A stretch of DNA of 38,674 nucleotides from Clostridia bacterium (lineage in GTDB: Bacteria; Bacillota; Clostridia; Oscillospirales; CAG-272). This document shows, piece after piece, positions 33,645-38,674 of the stretch; the stretch's first letter is position 1; each line of letters starts with the position of its first letter. The stretch lies in contig JAFUQP010000039.1 of the NCBI GenBank assembly GCA_017472305.1, forward strand, positions 1 to 38,674. Direction: 5' to 3'. The notes beneath the pieces are model-generated. The model was not told where the DNA came from and did not search any database. It saw only the letters and a program-made list of their open reading frames with translations. The translations under genes were made by a program, and so were the position numbers.

Positions 33645-33677
33645 TCCAAAGCAAAAGGACACCCACAAGGAGTGTCC
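33644..33677. repeat. 34-bp direct repeat with hairpin, copy 1
   Basis: CTCCAAAGCAAAAGGACAC, a short loop and GTGTCC. The same 34 bp recur at 33823-33856 with two differences, 179 bp further on. In this copy the right arm lacks the TTTTG extension, so the terminator-like fold is incomplete. Confidence 0.85.
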
Positions 33678-33822
33678 CTGAAGCGTGATTACTAAAGCAT
33701 TTCGCTTTAGTGCGAAAAGCTTTCCGCAGTTTTGCCGACGGCAAAACATGACGCAAAATCGCTCTGTTGCGCTTTTGCTCGAGGGCTAGCCTCGCTTTTT
33801 GCGAGGCAGCTCCGCGCCACAT

Positions 33823-33869
33823 CTCCAAAGCAAAAGGACACTCACAGGGAGTGTCCTTTTGTTTTGGAG
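33823..33869. terminator. 20-bp hairpin with A/T flanks (bidirectional terminator-like), repeat copy 2
   Basis: Bases 33823-33842 pair with 33850-33869 over 20 bp with a single G-U pair. The core is AAAAGGACACT/AGTGTCCTTTT, the usual layout of a bidirectional intrinsic terminator. It adjoins the tRNA-Gly 3' remnant at 33864-33881. Confidence 0.7.
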
Positions 33870-33881
33870 CGGATTACGGGG
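33864..33881 (-). repeat. Duplicated 3' end of tRNA-Gly (18 bp)
   Basis: TTGGAGCGGATTACGGGG is identical to 34088-34105, which is the 3' end (acceptor strand, CCA, part of the T arm) of the intact tRNA-Gly on the minus strand. The rest of the tRNA is missing here. It could be an attachment-site scar or a product of repeat duplication. Confidence 0.85.
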
Positions 33882-33986
33882 AGAGCAAGGCAAAAACTGT
33901 TGATAACAGTTTTTGCCGAAGCGATGTCCCGCGTTGCGACAAAGGCAAGCCGAGCCGGCGCAGGCGAAGTCTTTGGACACAAAAGC

Positions 33987-34048
33987 GGACGGGAGAGAAG
34001 CCGCCGACCTCGGTACGAGGTCATGGCGGGTGAAGATGCCCCTACCGC
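33987..34048. repeat. 62-bp structured repeat, copy 2
   Basis: Differs from copy 1 (33583-33644) at two positions. On the minus strand it follows directly after the tRNA-Gly terminator hairpin. Confidence 0.9.
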
Positions 34049-34050
34049 CA

Positions 34051-34089
34051 AATGTAAAAGGACACCCACAAGGAGTGTCCTTTTACATT
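34051..34089 (-). terminator. Terminator hairpin of the tRNA operon
   Basis: A perfect 15-bp stem: 34051-34065 pairs with 34075-34089, core AAAAGGACAC/GTGTCCTTTT. It begins at the CCA end of tRNA-Gly, so on the minus strand it follows the tRNA directly. The symmetric A/T flanks allow termination in both directions. Confidence 0.8.
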
Positions 34090-34164
34090 GGAGCGGATTA
34101 CGGGGCTCGAACCCGCCACCTCCACCTTGGCAAGGTGGCGCTCTACCAAATGAGCTAAATCCGC
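34089..34164 (-). tRNA. tRNA-Gly (anticodon GCC)
   Basis: 76 nt with an encoded CCA. Acceptor GCGGATT/AATCCGC, D stem GCTC/GAGC, anticodon stem CCACC/GGTGG with loop TTGCCAA (GCC), T loop TTCGAAC, discriminator T. It is third in the tRNA operon. Confidence 0.97.
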
Positions 34165-34177
34165 AGGTATATTAAAA

Positions 34178-34254
34178 TGGCGACTCGGATGGGGCTCGAA
34201 CCCACGACCTCTAGCGTGACAGGCTAGCGCTCTAACCAACTGAGCTACCAAGCC
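34178..34254 (-). tRNA. tRNA-Asp (anticodon GTC)
   Basis: 77 nt with an encoded CCA. Acceptor GGCTTGG/CCGAGTC with two G-U pairs, anticodon stem CTAGC/GCTAG with loop CTGTCAC (GTC), T loop TTCGAGC. It lies 13 nt upstream of tRNA-Gly on the minus strand. Confidence 0.97.
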
Positions 34255-34287
34255 ATAGCGTATACAGGAACGGTTAAAGCCTATACG

Positions 34288-34340
34288 CTCGGCCAAAACC
34301 AGTATCCCGTGCACTTTAAGTGGTGGAAAGTACATGGGCT
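34288..34340 (-). repeat. Degenerate duplicate of the tRNA-Val 3' end and flank
   Basis: 53 bp about 85% identical to 34423-34475, which spans the 3' end of tRNA-Val plus about 35 bp downstream. GTGGTGGAAAGTACA, the acceptor strand with CCA on the minus strand, is preserved; the remainder of the tRNA is absent. Confidence 0.8.
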
Positions 34341-34342
34341 TT

Positions 34343-34405
34343 GGAGATGCAAGCATCTCCGTCAAGTTTGCTTACGCAAACATTACGTGCTCGGCTTACG
34401 CCGAG
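34343..34405 (-). repeat. Three perfect hairpins in the Val-Asp tRNA spacer
   Basis: GGAGATGC-AA-GCATCTCC (34343-34360), GTTTGC-TTAC-GCAAAC (34366-34381) and CTCGGC-TTAC-GCCGAG (34390-34405). On the minus-strand RNA the last two have GUAA loops, a stable GNRA tetraloop. This suggests a folded spacer in the tRNA precursor. Confidence 0.7.
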
Positions 34406-34456
34406 AGGTTCGAGCCGATATGCTCGGCTAAAACCGCTATCCTGTGTACTTTTAGG

Positions 34457-34532
34457 TGGTGGAAAGTACAGGGCTCGAACCTGTGACCCTCTGCTTGTAA
34501 GGCAGATGCTCTCCCAACTGAGCTAACCTTCC
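34457..34532 (-). tRNA. tRNA-Val (anticodon TAC)
   Basis: 76 nt with an encoded CCA. Acceptor GGAAGGT/ACTTTCC, anticodon stem TCTGC/GCAGA with loop CTTACAA (TAC), T loop TTCGAGC. It is first in the operon, 9 nt after the predicted transcription start. Confidence 0.97.
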
Positions 34533-34547
34533 GTCAAACGCCATATT

Positions 34548-34576
34548 ATTATAACAGACTATCTCTCATTTGTCAA
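34548..34576 (-). promoter_or_regulatory. Consensus promoter of the tRNA Val-Asp-Gly operon
   Basis: Minus strand TTGACA (34571-34576), 17 bp, TATAAT (34548-34553): a perfect sigma-A promoter with the start near 34541, as expected for stable RNA genes. Confidence 0.95.
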
Positions 34577-34699
34577 GAGCGTTTTTATAAAAATATTATA
34601 TTTTCTGCAAGAAAAGCTTTTCTCAATCTTTAACCAAGAAAATTCCGTAAACTTTAGTAGGCATTTTCCTCGCGCAATCAATAAATCAAAAGCATAATG

Positions 34700-34728
34700 T
34701 TGACATATAATAATTAATATGATAAAAT
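34700..34728 (+). promoter_or_regulatory. Sigma-A promoter of the small lipoprotein
   Basis: TTGACA (34700-34705), 17 AT-only or nearly AT-only bases, TAAAAT (34723-34728). The start near 34735 gives a short leader with GGGAGA before ATG 34758. Confidence 0.88.
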
Positions 34729-34757
34729 ACTGTCATAAACTAACGGGAGAACAACCG

Positions 34758-35111
34758 ATGAAGCTTATATATAAAATAATTATTGTTGCTTTGGCTATTG
34801 CGCTTTTTCTGCCGCTTTCAGCCTGCAAGGATGGCGACGACGGCGACACCGGCAACGGTGACGGAGTAAAAATGAAGGCGAAGATACTGAAGGTCAGCGA
34901 GTATATTGAGGTCGAGGTGCTCGAGAGCGAGTACACATCCGGACCTCACTGGGTTATCACGTCCGACCAAACCACAATTAAAAGCTCGCATGGGATAAAA
35001 ATCTCGCGCGAAGCTCTCGCCGTCGGCGACGAGGTCGAAATCACCTATAACGGTCAGGTTATGATGAGCTATCCGCCGAAAATCGTCGCTCTATCAATCC
35101 GAGTGCTATAA
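34758..35111 (+). CDS. Small lipoprotein with OB-fold-like (DUF3221-like) domain
   Basis: A 117-residue predicted lipoprotein. The signal peptide ends in the lipobox PLSAC (Cys23), followed by an Asp/Gly linker. Residues about 38-117 are rich in beta strands: KAKILKVSEYIEVEVLE, then ALAVGDEVEITYNGQVMMSYP and a final IVALSIRVL. This resembles DUF3221/YobA-type OB-fold proteins of Firmicutes, of unknown function. ATG 34758 is used because GGGAGA lies 7 nt upstream and the signal peptide starts there; the open frame to 34719 adds 13 polar residues. It is monocistronic with its own promoter and terminator. Confidence 0.8.
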   Translation: MKLIYKIIIVALAIALFLPLSACKDGDDGDTGNGDGVKMKAKILKVSEYIEVEVLESEYTSGPHWVITSDQTTIKSSHGIKISREALAVGDEVEITYNGQVMMSYPPKIVALSIRVL

Positions 35112-35173
35112 GCTCCTGCGGCGAAAACCTTGCTCTCTTTTCAACCGCCACGAATATTCTGTAAATAAAATAC

Positions 35174-35229
35174 AAAAGAACTGCCAAGCAGAGAGCCCTG
35201 TGGGTTTATCAGCCGTGCAGTTCTTTTTT
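35174..35229. terminator. Bidirectional terminator between convergent genes
   Basis: AAAAGAACTGC (35174-35184) pairs with GCAGTTCTTTT (35217-35227) over 11 bp with a long, partly folded loop. T-runs lie on both outer sides, so it can serve the lipoprotein gene and the convergent sugar operon. Confidence 0.8.
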
Positions 35230-35307
35230 AATGCAAGCGTGTGCTTTTATGAGAGCGAATAACAGCGACTGCTCCCGAGCCGAATATTTCAGTTCTTCGC
35301 CTATTGT

Positions 35308-35949
35308 CTAATATTCAAATGCCTCGTTCTCAACGAAGGCGCAGAGATAGTGATAGACCGGAAGGTGAAGCTCCTGAACCTTGAAGGTTTCACTCTCGGG
35401 CACCTTAACCGTAAGGTCACATATTGCCGAAAGCGCACTGTCAGAGCCACCCGTCAAGGCAACCGTTCTAACACCTAAAACTGAGGCAACCTCGACTGCG
35501 GCGACGGCATTTTTTGAGTTGCCCGAGGTGGAAATGGCTATAAGCAAATCCCCCTTGCGTCCATATCCCATAACAAGCTGTGCATATACAAGCTCGGGGT
35601 CGACGTCGTTTGCAAACGCCGAAAGAACACCGCACTGCGACGGAAGCGAAATTGCAGGGATAGCGCACTGCAACGACTCAACCAGTCTATCGGCTCTTTC
35701 GCCAAGCTTTGCGCGGAATTTCTCCTTCATAGGCTCGCTCATCTCGCGCTTTTTCATAAAGCCCTTCATCAGCTCACCGACTATGTGCTCCGAGTCGGAA
35801 GCCGAGCCACCGTTTCCAAGCACGAGAATTTTGCCGCCATGCCTATAGACTTCAAGCATCATCTCTGCTGCGCGAAGTATCTCCTCTTTGCAGGAGGACA
35901 GCGCAGGATAGCGTGTAAGAAGCTCGCATAATAGTTGTGAATTTTCCAT
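35308..35949 (-). CDS. SIS-domain phosphosugar isomerase (GmhA/DiaA-like)
   Basis: A 213-residue protein with a single SIS domain. GNGGSASDSEH at 45-55 is the phosphosugar-binding loop and ISTSGNSKNAV the second phosphate loop. The C-terminal VQELHLPVYHYLC carries the Glu and His residues seen in sedoheptulose-7-phosphate isomerase GmhA. A heptose pathway is not otherwise visible; linked to a ROK kinase and a glycoside hydrolase it may act on an amino-sugar phosphate. ATG 35949 follows GGGAGAT located inside the end of the kinase gene (1-nt gap); the longer open frame is read through that gene. Confidence 0.88.
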   Translation of the reverse strand: MENSQLLCELLTRYPALSSCKEEILRAAEMMLEVYRHGGKILVLGNGGSASDSEHIVGELMKGFMKKREMSEPMKEKFRAKLGERADRLVESLQCAIPAISLPSQCGVLSAFANDVDPELVYAQLVMGYGRKGDLLIAISTSGNSKNAVAAVEVASVLGVRTVALTGGSDSALSAICDLTVKVPESETFKVQELHLPVYHYLCAFVENEAFEY

Positions 35950-35950
35950 T

Positions 35951-36877
35951 TTATTTATCTCCCAGATATGCCACCGAAAGCGCAGCGTAATCACCGATTT
36001 CTTCTCCAAGCCCCGAAGGAAGAATTTTGCAGGCAGAAAGCGAGAGCGACAGAGCCTCACAGGAAAGCGTTCTTTCCATATGAGGCCGTAAGAGGTCCTC
36101 TGCTCTTGTAAATATACTTCCGATAATTATTCTCTCGGGGTTGAGAAGGTCAACGACTATAGCCAGCGCGCGACCGAGAGCCTCTCCGCTTATTCTGTAA
36201 ACCTCAAGAGCCGTTCTGTCGCCGAGCCTTGCCGCATCGGCAAGGATTTTCGCATTGATAGAAGAGAGGTCGTCCTCGCTTTTGCAATATGGCATAATCT
36301 CGCCGAGAAGAAGCGCCTCTTTAGCCATTTGTATACCGAGCTGTCTTATTCCCGAACCGCTGCAAAAGCCCTCGACAGACCCTGCCTTGCCATAGCCGAT
36401 AGGTCCGCTGTCAGAGAGCCGCACGTGGCCAAGCTCTCCCGCCATACCCGAAAAGCCGGATATAAGCCCCCCGTTCATAATAATTCCTGCACCAAGCCCC
36501 GTACCGAAGGTGAGAAACACCATATTGTCAGTGCCCTGCCCGGCGCCGTAGTGCCACTCGGCAAGCGCTGATGCGTTGGCATCATTACAGAGGTATGCAG
36601 GTACTCCGAATTTATCAGAGAGCATCTCTGTAATCGGAATATTGTCCCACCCGGGAAGATTGGGTGGTGACATTATCACGCCTCTCCTCTCGTCAAGCGG
36701 CCCCCCCGAGCTTACGCCGATGCTATCGCCCTTACCTATTGCCCCCACGGCATCATATATTCTCTCAAGCGTGGTCTTGCAGTCCTCGGTATTGAATTTA
36801 ATCTTCTCGGCAACACCGTTTTCGTCCCCGAGAACAACGGCGCATTTCGTTCCGCCGATGTCAACGCCTATCCTCAT
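35951..36877 (-). CDS. ROK-family sugar kinase lacking the zinc cysteines
   Basis: A 308-residue ASKHA kinase with GVDIGGTKCAVVLG at the N-terminus (phosphate loop), catalytic Asn98-Asp99 in NDANASALAE, FGTGLGAGI, and the substrate motif ExGH at 148-151. The next block normally holds the zinc motif CxCGxxGCxE, but here it reads IGYGKAGSVEGF, so all the cysteines are gone. A DNA-binding N-terminal domain is absent, which makes it a kinase and not a repressor. Probable substrates are glucose, N-acetylglucosamine or N-acetylmannosamine. ATG 36877 overlaps the upstream stop (TAATG), with GGAGGGG before it. Confidence 0.9.
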   Translation of the reverse strand: MRIGVDIGGTKCAVVLGDENGVAEKIKFNTEDCKTTLERIYDAVGAIGKGDSIGVSSGGPLDERRGVIMSPPNLPGWDNIPITEMLSDKFGVPAYLCNDANASALAEWHYGAGQGTDNMVFLTFGTGLGAGIIMNGGLISGFSGMAGELGHVRLSDSGPIGYGKAGSVEGFCSGSGIRQLGIQMAKEALLLGEIMPYCKSEDDLSSINAKILADAARLGDRTALEVYRISGEALGRALAIVVDLLNPERIIIGSIFTRAEDLLRPHMERTLSCEALSLSLSACKILPSGLGEEIGDYAALSVAYLGDK

Positions 36878-38674
36878 TACGCATTCCCCTCCGGCTTTCT
36901 CGTCGGGCGCTCGAAGATATTTGCCAACAAAAAGCTCATCCATAGCATATGGTCGTAGTTTCTCTCTATCGCTACCTCGCAACTGCCGAATTCTAAACGC
37001 ATTTTCTCGAACAGTGCCTTTGCCTCGGAGTCATTTCCGAGGCATTTCTCGGCAAGCGCTGAGGCAAGCAGGTCGCAGAAATCTGCGTGGTGCTCAAGCA
37101 GTCTTACCGATGCAGTCTGCACTCTGTATTTCGAATTGTAATGCCTTCTTATAAGCTCCCTGCCATCTCTTGTGATTTCTTTAACAGAGCGTATCGCCCC
37201 GAGCCTCTCGGGAGCGTAATGTCCGTATCTCTCCGAGCCGCACACGTACCCGTAAGGCAGTGCCTCGGAAATTTTCTCGAAATAGGAATAAAACTCTCGC
37301 CAATCCTCGCCAAACGCCGTGGAAAAGTAGTCCTCGCATATCATATCGTAGCTATAGCTCGAGTCAAAAAGCGCCCTTGCATAGGTGTAGAAGGCAAAGC
37401 CGGTCGGGAAGAACGAGCGCTGCGAGCCGTCCTCAATAATTCCGCTGATGCCGTTCTCTCTGTAGACGGCAATATCCTCTATAATGCGCCTTGCTATAGC
37501 TATACCAGTAAGGTCAAAGCACTGAGGACGCCAGAAGTGATATTCGTAGCACACGCTTGGCCCGTGCCAAACCTCTCGCCAAGCCGAGAACTCGGCAAGA
37601 AACTCGTCGAGATTTCGAGGTCGTCTTATGTTGTTTCTTACGTACTGAGTTGGAGAAGCCGTCACCCTGCCCTCAGGGAGAGTTTCGGTGTACTTACGCG
37701 ATATTGGTGCGAGCATAAGCATAAATCTCTCGGGGTTATCAAGGCGCAATTCCGTCGGTGCCCAGGTCGTATCAGCATAGGCTATATACACTATGCGCGT
37801 GGGAAGTCCCCTAGCTGTCAGACCTCTGTCGAGCTCGTTGAGAAGCAGCATATACCAGTCCGAGGCAGTGCGTGCTTTGCACTCCTCGCATTCGCAGTGA
37901 TTGTTGAAATCGTCTGCGAGCCATACGTGAAGATAATCTACGTTAGAGTGCTTCTCGGCATAGTCGAGAACGCAGTCTACAAACTTCTCCCTTGCGCGTC
38001 CGTTGGACATACAGAAATTCGTTCCCTGCGGCTTACCCTGAAAGAGCCCACGCTTGCCGTCAATCATAGCAAGGTAGGAGCGATTTTCCTCGCTTATGCC
38101 GCTCTCGTCTATAACTGCGCCGCACCTTGCGGCATCAATTCCAAACGGGTCAACCGCCCAACCGTGCCCAATATCGTGAAATTGTAAACCGCGCTTTGCA
38201 ATTTCTGCCTCGCACTGCCTCTTCCACTGCAAAACCTGTTCGTCGGTGATAGGCTCGGGAGCTCTGTTCTCACTGTTGAATTTATGCTCGTAATAGCCTT
38301 GATAATACTGCGTGGGAATTCGAAATTCCATCATATAGACGTTCATACCGACCTTGGGTGTGAACTCAATCGTTTCAAGCATACACTGCTGGCTCTCCGC
38401 ACCCTCGTTGCACTGACCGCGATAGCGGCAGGAGGGCTTATGGCGGTACTTGACAGGTACAATATCCTTCATAGGAATGTACTCGCCGTCAACACCCGGG
38501 TACAGCCAGCGACAGCCGTTCTGACGAAGGTACTCGTATACCGAAAGAAGCACCGAGCGAGGGTTGTCGCCCGCAATGATGCCGCCGCACTCGTCACAGT
38601 CTATGTAGAGTATATCGTCAAGCTCTGTGTTCTCGGCATCCGACACGTCAAGCCCGAAGTCCTGCATAAGTCCG
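36877..38674 (-). CDS. DUF4838-type glycoside hydrolase-like protein (5' end cut by window edge)
   Basis: At least 596 residues; the frame stays open to the right edge, and the first in-frame ATG (38667) lies inside the conserved N-terminal region, so the true start is probably outside. An alpha-glucuronidase-like N-terminal part (ending VYEYLRQNGCRWLYPG) is followed by the DUF4838 core with HVWLADDFNNHCECEECKAR. Two more conserved patches are CEYHFWRPQCFDLTGIAIAR and a helical C-terminus. The family belongs to glycoside-hydrolase-like barrels linked to host glycan or hexosamine use, with no well-defined activity that I can name. No signal peptide can be judged. The kinase and isomerase genes follow in the same operon. 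Confidence 0.82.
   Translation of the reverse strand, partial: GLMQDFGLDVSDAENTELDDILYIDCDECGGIIAGDNPRSVLLSVYEYLRQNGCRWLYPGVDGEYIPMKDIVPVKYRHKPSCRYRGQCNEGAESQQCMLETIEFTPKVGMNVYMMEFRIPTQYYQGYYEHKFNSENRAPEPITDEQVLQWKRQCEAEIAKRGLQFHDIGHGWAVDPFGIDAARCGAVIDESGISEENRSYLAMIDGKRGLFQGKPQGTNFCMSNGRAREKFVDCVLDYAEKHSNVDYLHVWLADDFNNHCECEECKARTASDWYMLLLNELDRGLTARGLPTRIVYIAYADTTWAPTELRLDNPERFMLMLAPISRKYTETLPEGRVTASPTQYVRNNIRRPRNLDEFLAEFSAWREVWHGPSVCYEYHFWRPQCFDLTGIAIARRIIEDIAVYRENGISGIIEDGSQRSFFPTGFAFYTYARALFDSSYSYDMICEDYFSTAFGEDWREFYSYFEKISEALPYGYVCGSERYGHYAPERLGAIRSVKEITRDGRELIRRHYNSKYRVQTASVRLLEHHADFCDLLASALAEKCLGNDSEAKALFEKMRLEFGSCEVAIERNYDHMLWMSFLLANIFERPTRKPEGNA

Larger units (their letters stand above)
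33691..33917. repeat. Cluster of small perfect hairpins
   Basis: Perfect stems within 230 bp: ACTAAAGC/GCTTTAGT (33691-33711), GTTTTGCC/GGCAAAAC (33729-33747), GCCTCGC/GCGAGGC with T5 loop (33789-33807), the 20-bp stem at 33823-33869, and GGCAAAAACTGTT/AACAGTTTTTGCC (33889-33917). Their density and perfection resemble REP- or MITE-like palindromic elements. Confidence 0.7.

Noticed and set aside
33732-34175. 147-codon plus-strand frame, plus several short frames in both directions across the repeat island
   Set aside because: The frame runs through hairpins and antisense through tRNA-Gly; the translations repeat the 62-bp and 34-bp units and carry no protein-like features.
33485-34457. CRISPR array
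   Set aside because: The repeats are of different lengths, palindromic and irregularly spaced, without spacers of constant length or cas genes.

Overview
The window looks like chromosomal DNA of an uncultured-type Clostridia (Bacillota), probably an anaerobic gut fermenter. The evidence is the DnaD plus DnaI-type helicase loader pair next to Rex, a pyruvate formate-lyase, sigma-A promoters with textbook TTGACA / 17 bp / TATAAT spacing, GC-balanced genes with very AT-rich promoter regions, and tRNA genes that encode their own CCA. No phage, plasmid, insertion sequence or CRISPR array is visible. The species cannot be named from sequence reading alone.

Layout. (1) 1-160: the start of a DUF2812-like gene that runs off the left edge. 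(2) 337-9865, minus strand: one compact operon, transcribed thyX-like > nadE > pth > mfd > membrane foldase > GH20 hexosaminidase, with 4-nt stop/start overlaps or short gaps. (3) 9866-10394: a 529-bp divergent control region with two minus-strand promoters, one plus-strand promoter and a stretch that may encode a structured leader or small RNA. (4) 10395-21088, plus strand: a long housekeeping run yqhQ > prmC > ddl > murI > rbfA > nrnA > galU > rimI > tsaD > rex > dnaD > dnaI, ended by a strong terminator. (5) 21341-24361: a MATE exporter, then a lipoprotein built of CX10CX2C repeats. (6) 24529-27575, minus strand: a three-gene flavoprotein operon (GlpA-like oxidase, FAD/NAD reductase, DUF1667). 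(7) 27894-30770: an M16C presequence-protease-like peptidase. (8) 30853-33552: a pyruvate formate-lyase locus. (9) 33553-34532: a palindrome-rich repeat island and a tRNA Val-Asp-Gly operon on the minus strand. (10) 34758-35111: a small lipoprotein. (11) 35308-38674, minus strand: an amino-sugar-type operon (DUF4838 glycoside hydrolase > ROK kinase > GmhA-like SIS protein).

The most unusual locus is the pyruvate formate-lyase. The catalytic core (Cys409-Cys410) stops before the glycyl-radical domain, and that domain is a separate 80-residue gene 120 bp downstream with its own ribosome binding site. The enzyme therefore appears to be naturally two-subunit. The core has gained a 32-residue tail with a CX4C motif where the radical domain would normally join. 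Its mRNA starts at a consensus promoter and carries a 128-nt leader with nested perfect stems. Other notable points are a NadE whose glutaminase domain has lost its catalytic cysteine, a ROK kinase without the usual zinc cysteines, tRNA-Gly and tRNA-Val 3' ends duplicated downstream of the intact genes, and a ThyX-like protein lacking the RHR signature at the head of the mfd operon.
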